Assembly (NCBI GenBank): GCA_025331125.1
Contig: JAOALB010000369.1
Span: 1 to 11,016, forward strand
Length of the DNA stretch: 11,016 nucleotides
Reading direction: 5' to 3'
Origin: Mycogone perniciosa
Lineage: Eukaryota > Ascomycota > Sordariomycetes > Hypocreales > Hypocreaceae
This document shows, piece after piece, positions 1 to 7,169 of the stretch. How positions within the stretch are numbered: position 1 is the stretch's first letter; the number at the start of each line of letters is the position of its first letter. The translations under genes and the position numbers were made by a program. A model generated the notes under the pieces. It was not told the DNA's origin and ran no database searches. It saw only the letters and a list, made by a program, of their open reading frames with translations.

Positions 1-66
1 ATCATGTTCTTATTGGCCCGTCGTTCCGATATTCTTCCGGACCCGGGCCTTGGCCTGGTCGGGTCG
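1..66. other. GC-rich non-RIP flank, truncated open frame
   Basis: This is the only clearly unmutated, GC-rich stretch in the window (39 of 66 bases G or C by hand count). It joins the retrotransposon LTR abruptly at 67. Plus-strand frame 1 is open from the window edge, with an ATG at 4, and would read MFLLARRSDILPDPGLGLVG plus one Ser. The TGA at 67-69, which is the first three bases of the LTR, closes it. Two minus-strand frames are also largely open, so the coding strand cannot be settled from 66 bases. It may be the broken edge of a host gene or simply unique DNA next to an AT-rich isochore. No function can be assigned. Confidence 0.4.
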
Positions 67-234
67 TGACATAAAGGAAAACGTAGAATATATGCGTTGT
101 AAGCGCCTATATAGTCTAATATATCGCTTACGCGATATGTATATTAGCTAGTATCTGCTATATAAGCAGATAAGATCTCTTTAGCGCTAATAAGCGCTAA
201 TAAATAGTAAATCTTTAGCCTACTTAACCTAATA
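67..234 (-). repeat. 3' LTR of the copia element (more RIP-mutated copy)
   Basis: This 168-bp copy aligns without gaps to 6643-6810. By hand count there are 19 differences, 18 transitions and one transversion (T at 176 against G). In most of them this copy carries T or A where the other has C or G, so it is the more mutated of the two. The plus strand keeps the terminal TG at 67-68, while the other end reads TA at 233-234 where the partner has CA. Three strong hairpins are visible (116-147, 152-172, 181-200). A fourth, seen in the partner, is destroyed here. Confidence 0.93.
116..200. other. Run of three hairpins inside the LTR
   Basis: Three hairpins sit one after another. In 116-147 the inner stem is ATATCGC (121-127) paired with GCGATAT (132-138) around loop TTAC, and an outer stem pairs CTAATAT with ATATTAG. 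In 152-172, TATCTGC pairs with GCAGATA around a 7-nt loop. In 181-200, TTAGCGCT pairs with AGCGCTAA around a 4-nt loop. The same structures occupy 6692-6723, 6728-6748 and 6757-6776 of the other LTR. They may be transcript folds (R/U5 structure, termination or processing) or protein-binding palindromes; the sequence does not say which. Confidence 0.75.
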
Positions 235-236
235 TA

Positions 237-242
237 CCCCCC
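237..242 (-). other. Polypurine tract (second-strand primer)
   Basis: Six C residues on the plus strand read GGGGGG on the minus strand, followed by TA and then the LTR. A short purine run directly inside the 3' LTR is where the RNase H-resistant primer for second-strand synthesis lies in LTR retrotransposons. Its position fixes the element's orientation as minus and agrees with the coding evidence. No comparable purine run occurs beside the other LTR. Confidence 0.7.
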
Positions 243-729
243 AGTTAATAAAGCTATTCCTAGTGCTTTATTAACTGCTATCCTAATCTATTTATAATAT
301 TATAACTGTCTGGCTGCGCTTTTAAAGCCTCTTTTATTTAATTAAAAGCTCTTTTATTATAAATATATATTGATATTTTATTATTAAAGGTAAAAGGGAT
401 ATCAACGCTATAGTTATTATTAGTCTATAATAATAAAAAGTTAAATAATAAAGCTCTTTAAGCAGGTAAATTAATTTTAAACAGCTAAAATAAGTATATT
501 AGCTGTCCTTTAGCCTTATTCTTTACTTTTCTTTTTAATTATTAATATTATTATTATTATTAATAATAGCAGTATTAGCAGTATTAATATAGCCTTAGTA
601 AATATTATACTTTTTATATATTCCTTTTATAGTATGCTTTTATTAGCTAATAATAAAATTGCAGAATAAAAAATACCTCTTTAATTAAATATAGTTGCGG
701 TTGCCCCTTGAAAGTGGCTTGTTATAGCG
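243..729. other. AT-rich non-coding 3' part of the element
   Basis: About 490 bases lie between the polypurine tract and the GC-richer patch. The stretch is AT-rich with TAA/TAG stops in the frames I followed. It contains a short imperfect (ATT)n run near 540-570 and repeated AGCAGTATTA units near 575-595. I recognise no coding similarity and no promoter. It is part of the unusual extra segment downstream of pol. Confidence 0.5.
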
Positions 730-749
730 TTGGTTGTCTTTAGGCGGCT

Positions 750-1127
750 ATGCCTGCTGCTGCTCCTATACTGGCTGCTGCTTTTGCGCCAGCTCCTGCT
801 CCGGCTAGTCTGGTTTCTGTTACTGTACCGGCTAGTCCAGTTACTCGGCCTCTCTTTTGTCTAGAGTTAAAGCTTACTTAGAATCGCAAGGAAGCCCTCA
901 CTAAGCTGCGCGCCGCAGCGTCTTTATCGGCTCCTCCTCCTACTCCTGCTGCTCCTATTACTGCTTCTGCTCCTGCTTTAGCCACTGCCCTTATTATTAC
1001 TGCTACTGCTTTAGCAGTAATCCCTGCTTCTGCCTCTACTCCCGCTGCTGCCTTTACTGCTATACTATTATCCCCTCTTTATAAGGGTTATTTAAAGTCG
1101 GTAATTGCTAGTAAAGAAGATTTCTTT
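750..1127 (+). pseudogene. Ala/Pro/Thr-rich open frame antisense to the element
   Basis: The plus-strand frame from ATG 750 is open to a single TAG at 879-881, then open again to TAG 1128-1130, about 126 codons in all. It begins MPAAAPILAAAFAPAPAPAS. A more structured stretch, TRPLFCLELKLT, comes just before the internal stop and NRKEALTKLRAAAS just after it. Further Ala/Pro/Thr-rich sequence follows, then SPLYKGYLKSVIASKEDFF. Beyond 1130 the same frame can be read only through many TAA/TAG codons towards about 1500. The patch is about half G+C, far above its surroundings. A minus-strand frame here is also fairly open and Gly/Ala-rich, because GCT/GCA repeats are open in several frames, so the strand is not certain. 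No family is recognised. It could be an extra antisense gene of the element, a captured host fragment, or low-complexity sequence. Confidence 0.4.
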
Positions 1128-1606
1128 TAGTATATTACTATCGCCTACTTTTAGCAGTATACTGTTTATTTTAATAGTAATTATTAATACGCTTTTTAAT
1201 ATATTTCTTTTTTGCTTTTATAGTATTACTTTAATTAATTATATACTTTATAGTTATTTAATGCTTATATTAATTATATATTAGCTTTTTTAAGCTATAA
1301 GTAAAGACAATAATTAAATAAAATTTTTTTTATATACTTATAAGTTAATGTAATTAAATAGTAATTTAGTGTAAAAAAGTATTGCGCTTTTAATTTAATT
1401 TGCTAAAAGAGGAGGATTTAGTTTATATTAAAGAGGCAGCTGCTTTAAGTAGCTATAATAATAATACCTTTTGCGTATAGGCGCGTAAAGGGTAAAAGGC
1501 TTTAGGTAATTAGTTATTGTAGTAATAGGGTATGCCCTTTATAGTAAGCGGCCTTTAGGCTAGAATTAAATAGTTTCCTGTACTTTTATATATTCTATTC
1601 TAGTAA

Positions 1607-2150
1607 TTATATATCTGTTAAGTTTAATAGTATTTTAAAGTGCTTAAAGCGCTATTAAAGAAAGGCTTTAATAAGCCTACTAGTAGGTATAAAATTAATA
1701 AAGAAATAAAAGACTAAAAATAATCTTTTTTAATATTCCTGCTAAAGCTATATATTTTATATATTAATATAATATAAGTAAATATTAATTTGCGTATTTT
1801 TTTTAATTATAAAATATATAGTTAGCTAATTATTACAGTTAATATTTTAATTAACGTTAAAGTTAAATTTTATCTTTTAAAAAAAGTAATATAAACCTAT
1901 TGCCTTTTTTATTATTTAAGTAAAGGCAAGCAACTTTGCTTAAGTTATAAATATACTAATTATACTTTAATGTATAGTATTTTATAGGATAAAGCTTAAA
2001 AAAAGTATAATAAAATACCTTTAAAATAATCTTTAAGTATTTATATTATTAGTGAAAGAAGTATTACTTAAAGCAGTTAAAACTTATATTTTGCCTCGCC
2101 CTTTATACTAGAAAGCTAAAAAGCGCTATATATATAAATAGCGGATTAGT
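1607..2150 (-). pseudogene. RNase H domain of copia pol (RIP-inactivated)
   Basis: RNase H removes the RNA strand of the replication hybrid and is the last domain of copia pol. Reading stops (x) as former Gln or Trp, the minus strand gives LTALSNTSFTNN (about 2046-2080), matching the family's TASSDASFADN with the catalytic Asp now Asn. It then gives AKLLAFTxIIKKAIGLYYFF, matching the E-A-E-L-L-A-L region, and NCNNxLTIYFI (about 1810-1840), matching the CDNQ-T-I motif with Asp again Asn. The end reads FIPTSRLIKAFLxxRFKHF and LLNLTDI, the usual C-terminus of fungal copia polyproteins. A TAA at 1607-1609 follows and may be the true stop or a mutated CAA. The frame is the same as that of the reverse transcriptase. 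Confidence 0.85.
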
Positions 2151-3240
2151 TAATTAACTGCTTTAAGGTACTTTTTACTAGGGTTAATTAAAAACCGCGA
2201 TAAAGCTAAGGCACTATATACTATATCTAGCTTTATTATAATAGCTATATAAAGTATAAATCCTACCTTTTTTTAATATATTTTAATAGTTACTTTTATA
2301 GTTTATATTATAGCTTTTTTAAGCTTTATAATTAGTATTAAAACTATAAAAAGCTATATTTTATTATTAAGCTTAAATTATTTTATAACCTTTTTAAAAT
2401 AAATTTTATAGGAAAGGTATATCCTATACTTTTTATAGTTTGACGTAATTTTAATATTTAAGAACTACTATATATCCCCTTTACTATAAAGTTTATACTT
2501 TACTTTAAAAGCGTTTAGTAGCTTAATATAAAGAGCTTTATTATTATAATAATATATAATTAAAATATTATTTATATAAAATATAATAAAAATCTTTTAA
2601 GCTTAATTATAAAAGAGGCAGGGCTTTTTAAAGCTTAAGATTAACCTTTATTTCTTTAAAGTTAAGGATAATTTATTAAACTATAGTTTTGGCAAGTCTT
2701 TTAGCCTATATAAGGCTTTAGCGAGCTTTAAATAAATATTTAGTAGCTTAAAACCTTTAAAAAGCTTATATATAACTAGTTTTAAATTTTTATCCTTTAA
2801 GGCATTAAAAAAAGCGTTTTTAATATTATATTACTTTAACTTAAACTTAAATTTTACTGCTAAAGCAATAAATATATAGAAAGAATATACTGCTAGTATA
2901 GCTGTATATATACTCTTTATTATAAAGCATTCCTATAAATCCCTTTAGACTATAAATTAAGCTTTATAGCGTTTTAAATTTCCGTTCTAGTTAAATTTAT
3001 ATATAAAAACCTAATATACAGGTAATAGTTTTGTCTTTGCCTTTAAGTATAGTATCTTTTACTAGGTTCCTTTCGCGCGCAAAAAGTTAATCTCGTTATA
3101 CGCAGCTTATTTAAACCTAGCTTTAAATAAGTGTTTTATAAACTCTTTTTAGTCTTTTAGCGGTTTTGCTAAATCCTTTTAGTAAATAGTTTAGTTATTA
3201 AAAGTAATACTTTTTTAAAGGGAAACTTTTTAGTCTATTA
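2151..3240 (-). pseudogene. Reverse transcriptase domain of copia pol (RIP-inactivated)
   Basis: This domain would copy element RNA into cDNA. In minus-strand order it reads KDLAKPLKDxKEFIKHLFKA (from about 3170) and RFKxAAYNEINFLRAKGT, the copia RT N-terminal region. Next come LLPVYxVFIYKFNxNGNLKR and YKAxFIVxRDLxE (about 2930-3020), matching WVFKYK...KARLVVRGDLQ. Then YNIKNAFFNA (about 2800-2830) matches the first catalytic motif, with D changed to N. FYINNILIIY (around 2567-2578) matches FVDD, with both Asp now Asn, and FLNIKIT matches the FLGI motif. VGFILYIAIIIKLDIVYSAL (about 2220-2275) is the RT-RNase H connection. All three catalytic carboxylates are lost by G-to-A change. The phase is shifted by one base relative to integrase. 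Confidence 0.92.
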
Positions 3241-4071
3241 CTATATTAAAAATAGTAAATACTATTACTATACTTTTTAATTTATTATTTATTAGCTTTT
3301 ATTAATTAAGCAGCAGTTAATATAATATTAAATTAAAAAGTTTAATCATTATTAAATATATATTAAGCTTATTATCCTTTAAAGCAGTGCTTAAGGTATA
3401 TATTTTAGCTTTATATATTAAGAAATATTTATTAACCTTTTTTGCAGGTTATTTCCTTTAAAGTTTTATACTCTTATAAATATTAATTATTACTTTACTG
3501 CTTAAAGAATTATTAGTTAGCTTTTCTTTTAAAATTTACTCTTTTAATATAAAAGTAGGTAAGTCTTTTATATATTAGTCTGCTTTTAGCTATAGCAGTT
3601 TATCCTTTTTTATTAGGTAATACACTTTTAATATGCAAGGCTGTTTTTCCGCTAGCTTTTTTTCTTTAAAAAGGGGTAAATTGCTTTTAAGAGCGTTACT
3701 TAAGATTCCTATTAGCGCGCTGGTTTTATCTATAAAGATTAACTGTTTTAGGGTAGCCTTTAGTATTTAAAGACTAAAAGGCTTTTCTAGGTGCGCTAAT
3801 AGTTTACTTAAAGCGTTTATTAAGCTGATTTTAATACTTTATATAATTTTTACCTTTAAAAGTATACTCTTTTTTTCTATATTACCTATAAAGGTATTCT
3901 TTACTGCAGGAATATATATTAAAAAGAATTTAAATTTTAGCTTATCTTTTTTAACTTTATTAAACAGTTTATTTAATTTAATTATACATAATTTATCTGC
4001 GCTTTCTTCTTTACTATTAAAGAAACTAGTTTTATTAAACTATATATTCTTTATAATAATTACTTTCACTA
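3241..4071 (-). pseudogene. Integrase-RT linker of pol, with a frame change
   Basis: This is the poorly conserved stretch between integrase and reverse transcriptase, which in copia polyproteins is a variable hydrophilic linker. Integrase codons upstream (for example at 4072-4092 and 4321-4323) and RT codons downstream (for example at 3131-3133) are in different phases, equivalent to a -1 shift along the minus strand. The join must therefore lie in this interval. RIP makes only base substitutions, so an indel or an original frameshift site is required. I see no recognisable domain inside it, and TAA/TAG stops are dense in the frame followed. Confidence 0.6.
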
Positions 4072-5060
4072 AGCGGGGTAATTAAATGCAATATATATTG
4101 TTTGCAGTATATTTAATAAAATATTTAATTAAGCCTTTAAGCTTTATTCTAAATTCTCTTTTATTTTAGCCAGCTTTACAGTCTCTGTTAAGTATATAAG
4201 TGCGGCAGCTATATATATAAAGTCTGCTTTAATTTAGCTGTAAATCTATAGACGGCTCTTTTATTAAAAAAGGCGCGAAATCGCGGAACTATTACTTTAA
4301 TTTTTTAATAGGTAATATTATATTAAGGCTACGCATAGGACTTATATTAATAATATATACTGCAGCTTTTATACTTTTAGGCTCTAAATCGGTTAAAAGG
4401 CTTATAGCTTTAAGCATTTCTATTGATTTATTTATAACTTCTTAACCTATACGCTTTAAGGCGCTATTTAGCTTATATATATAAAAAGGGGCAAGCTTTA
4501 GGATAATTCCTTTTGCGTTTGCCTAGATCTAGAAGCGTATTAAGCCTTTAACTGCAATTACAGCTTTCTCGTTATCCTGCCTAAGAAAATATATTAAAAC
4601 ATTATATTGCGTTTTTACTATATTTATAAAGTTAAAGAGAGTATTAAAGATAATATTTTATTTTTTATTTAATGTTATATAGATATAATAGTCTATATTA
4701 AAAAAAGGGAATAAAGCAGTTATACTGCTTAAAATAATATATTTAAAGATAGGGTTAATATAAAGCAATAAAGGTTTATATTAAAGAAATAAAAAATTAT
4801 ACTTATACTTTACCTTCCCTATAATAGTATTTAAATTTACTATACTAGTGCAAAGCGTATTATTATACCCTATAAGCTATATTCCTGCTTTTTAAAGCTT
4901 TAATAAAGATATAATATTAATGTAAAATCCTTTAACTACAGCTATATCTGTAAACTCTACTAAGCGCGCTGCCTTTTAGTATAGATTATAAAGAGTATCC
5001 TTTAATAGGCGGCGTCCTTTTCCGGCTATAAGATACCTAGCTCCTCCTGCCTTAATATAA
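4072..5060 (-). pseudogene. Integrase region of copia pol (RIP-inactivated)
   Basis: Integrase would insert the cDNA copy into the host chromosome. With stops read through, the minus strand gives IAPxSVxVKKLxINxxKCLKL (about 4430-4500), which aligns with the copia motif APYSPEQNG-AER-NRTL. It then gives VLCVALIxYYLLKNxSNSSAI (about 4260-4350), matching A-VYLLNRSPT-A-----P-E-W. Then ALIYLTETVKLAKIKENLE and TIYIAFNYPA follow (about 4075-4210), matching the C-terminal L-KRGIFLGY...Y-I-NP block. The phase is the same as gag. The upstream core aspartates could not be identified securely, so I do not assign them. Confidence 0.78.
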
Positions 5061-5640
5061 TCCTTTTCTATATTTAAAATAGAAAAGCTGGAAATAAAGT
5101 AATTCCTACTATTTATTAAATAAATAGCACTATAAGTATTAAAAAAAGTGCTTTAAAAGAGGCAGTAAAGCATATCCTATATATTAGTATATATTAATAT
5201 ATTTATTATATATATTATAAAGCTTGCATTTTCTTTATTAATTAAGTTTAGGGAGATTAAGGCAGCTATAACAGTTAAAGCTTTACCTCTTTAAGATAAG
5301 GCTATAAAGTTAATACCTTTTTTATTAAGTTTATTGCAGAGTATATACTATTTATCTTTTTAAAGGCAAGTATAAATTTCTGCAGTTTATTATAGGTTAA
5401 AAATATATTTCCCTTTTTTATTAAGTCTTCCTTTAAGCGCAGTAAGTAGTATATTATAGTCCTTTAAAGGCTAATTATACCTTTTTTATCTATATAAATA
5501 TTCCTTCCTAGTAAAAGCTTTTAAATAGGTAGTGTTATTCGCTATAGCTTTATTTAAGCAGTTGCCGAGTATTATATAAAGTCTATAAATATAATTCTCT
5601 GCATTTTATATACTATTTAAGGAAAGTTAACGAAGCTAAT
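5061..5640 (-). pseudogene. Protease / gag-pre-integrase region of pol
   Basis: This lies in the same phase as gag and integrase. The recognisable part reads ITLPIxKLLLGRNIYIDKKG, IISLxRTIIYYLLRLKEDLI and KKGNIFL (about 5390-5540). It fits the segment after the copia protease and before the integrase zinc finger: a short beta-rich stretch followed by the YYVPSL-ANLISVGQL-like motif. A possible remnant of the protease site is FIDFI (about 5575-5595), but the D-S/T-G triad is not intact and the assignment is by position. The assignment rests mainly on order and on the YVP...LIS-like motif. Confidence 0.6.
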
Positions 5641-6642
5641 TAAAGGAGAAAATCTTAATGGTTTTACTGCTTTTAATCTAACCGTTTATATAATATAGGT
5701 AGTGTAAAGTAAAGTTTAAAGTATAGTGTACTCCGATAACTTTTAAAAAAGCCCTTTAAGCAGCCGTTCCTATAACTTTAAAGAGCTTATACCTTACTGC
5801 ATTTATATAGATGCGCGCCTAGTTTATATACTACACTTTTAGCCTTAAATTCCTATACTTTATATTATATAAAATGCATTTATATAAAATCTATACTTTT
5901 TTATATATTATATCTTTATAAAAGCTAATTATTTTTTAAGCTTCTTTATAATTTAATAAATAATAAATTTAATATTTAAGTTTTTATTATTTTTATTAGC
6001 TGCTTTAATAGCAGTAAAGGCTAAGGCTATAGCTTAAGTTATAGCTTTAAGGTCTGTAAGGATTAAAGTATAGATACTAGTATTAACTGTCTTCTATATC
6101 TACTTAAAGATCGCTGCCCTGGCCTTCCTCTTTTCAGTATATAAGGCGATAGTGCATTAATGCTTATAGAGTAGACTATTATAATAAATAGAGATATCTG
6201 TTAAAGTAGCTTCTTTTCCGAATACTTTTAAGGCGGTTTCTTTTACTTTAACTAAAGTAAGTGGCTTTAAAGCAGGGAAATAGTTATTATCCTAATTAGG
6301 GAGATTAAGATTAACCTTATTCCAGATCCTTGCGGTAGTTATATAGTTATTTAAAACAGTAATCTATTTAATCCACTATATTATTAAATCCAGCTTTATA
6401 AAAGTAATATCTTTTATATTATTTATTATAAAAGGTGGCTTCGAGAGCTTAAAGGCAAAGGGAAAATGTAAAGGTAAAGATATAATATTAAGGGAAGTTT
6501 CTAGTAACTCTAATAGTTACTACCCAGGCTTATAACTATCGCGGAGCGCGGCACAGCTATATAAAGTATAGAGAGAAATAGGAATAAAGCTTAGTTCTAG
6601 TAATAAATATACTGTAATGGCCTCGCTATATATATATATAGC
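5641..6642 (-). pseudogene. Gag of the copia element (RIP-inactivated)
   Basis: Gag would form the virus-like particle that packages element RNA. The frame is open from the LTR edge except for TAA/TAG codons, and no start ATG can be fixed. Reading stops through, ITTARIWNKVNLNLPN (about 6297-6345) matches the W-x-x-[IV]NPDLP region of fungal copia gag proteins. LYTEKRKARAAIFKxIxKTV then NTS (about 6085-6150) matches the Y-E-K-K-A---I---I--TV helix typical of that family. The C-terminal third lacks a recognisable CCHC zinc knuckle, although single cysteines remain near 5840. It continues in frame into the protease region, so gag and pol probably formed one open frame as far as integrase. Confidence 0.8.
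6625..6642. repeat. (TA)7 palindrome at the expected primer-binding site
   Basis: GC-(TA)7-GC is a perfect 18-base palindrome that abuts the 5' LTR inside the element. A tRNA primer-binding site normally lies here and would begin TGG on the minus strand. No such sequence is visible even after allowing for G-to-A mutation. Either RIP and repeat expansion have erased it, or the element used another priming scheme. Confidence 0.55.
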
Positions 6643-6810
6643 TAATATAAAGGAAAATATAGAATATATGCGTTGTAAGCGCCTATATAGTCTAACATAT
6701 CGCTTACGCGATGTGTATGTTAGCTGGTATCTGCTATATAAGCAGATAAGAGCTCCCTAGCGCTAATAAGCGCTGATAAATGGTAGGTCCTTAGCCTACC
6801 TAACCCAACA
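6643..6810 (-). repeat. 5' LTR of the copia element (better preserved copy)
   Basis: This 168-bp copy keeps CA at 6809-6810, so it reads TGTTGGG from its start on the minus strand. Its other end is TA (6643-6644) where the partner keeps TG. Four hairpins follow one another: 6692-6723, 6728-6748, 6757-6776 and 6782-6800 (GGTAGG paired with CCTACC around a 7-nt loop). Together they cover most of the right two-thirds of the LTR. A TATATAGG sequence on the minus strand (in 6682-6691) could be a TATA element for the retrotransposon promoter; this is inferred from position only. Confidence 0.93.
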
Positions 6811-7013
6811 AGTTTATTATAATAAATCTGTATATTTCATTATATTTATATACCTTTTCCATTTTTCTTTTACTTATACTCTTTTATTATTAATGAATTA
6901 TTATTTTATTATTTAATATCTTTTTATTTTTTATTTCTAAGTTTTATATATATTTTTAACTTTATATCTTTATTTTTAAACTTCTTATTTATATTTTACC
7001 TTTATATTATAAA
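6811..7013 (+). repeat. 200-bp direct repeat, copy A (heavily mutated)
   Basis: This copy starts at the base after the copia LTR and aligns over about 203 bases with 10386-10588, with only a few one-base gaps. Most differences are T here against C there, or A here against G. Both begin AGTTTATTA and end CCTTTATATTATA. The repeat is strongly pyrimidine-rich on the plus strand. It begins with a palindrome (AGTTTATT-n2-AATAAACT in copy B) whose right arm has decayed here. It may be an LTR or the terminal part of an older element; no family is recognised. Confidence 0.75.
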
Positions 7014-7120
7014 GAAGGTTTATTGATAATTTATTAATATATTATTTAACTTTGAATTAATGTTTAATTAATGAAATAATAACTATTACTAAAAGTATAA
7101 TATTAGATATTTAAAAAAAG

Positions 7121-7169
7121 ATATTCTTATATGATATAGATTTCTAAATAATTATTAATATAAGAATAT
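7121..7169. repeat. 12-bp inverted repeat with 25-nt spacer
   Basis: ATATTCTTATAT at 7121-7132 is the exact reverse complement of 7158-7169. In sequence this AT-rich such matches can arise by chance, so the entry is descriptive only. Confidence 0.4.

Larger units (their letters stand above)
67..6810 (-). mobile_element. RIP-degraded Ty1/copia-like LTR retrotransposon
   Basis: A complete element is bounded by two 168-bp direct LTRs. Orientation is minus: the LTR begins TGTTGGG when read on the minus strand, a G6 polypurine tract lies just inside the low-coordinate LTR, and all recognisable coding is on the minus strand. The gene order gag, protease, integrase, reverse transcriptase, RNase H is the Ty1/copia order, with integrase before reverse transcriptase. 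Reading TAA/TAG as former Gln or Trp restores long similarity to fungal copia polyproteins. The total of 6.74 kb is long for a copia element. The excess lies between the end of pol (1607) and the 3' LTR. No target-site duplication is visible: the five bases before are GGTCG and the five after are AGTTT. The element is dead, since every domain has many stops and the reverse-transcriptase active site is mutated. Confidence 0.93.

Noticed and set aside
67..234. CRISPR-like or tandem array from the repeated palindromes (AGCGCT, TCGC/GCGA)
   Set aside because: The hairpins differ from one another, have no regular spacing, and belong to an LTR present in two copies.
1130..1600. Extension of the antisense plus-strand frame as a continuous gene
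   Set aside because: It can be followed only through many TAA/TAG codons, no family is recognised, and its far end overlaps the opposite strand of the RNase H C-terminus, so I limited the call to the part that is nearly open.
67..6810. Element in plus orientation with the low-coordinate LTR as the 5' LTR
   Set aside because: No primer-binding site follows 234, whereas a C6 run there is a polypurine tract on the minus strand. Gag, integrase, RT and RNase H motifs all read on the minus strand in the right order.
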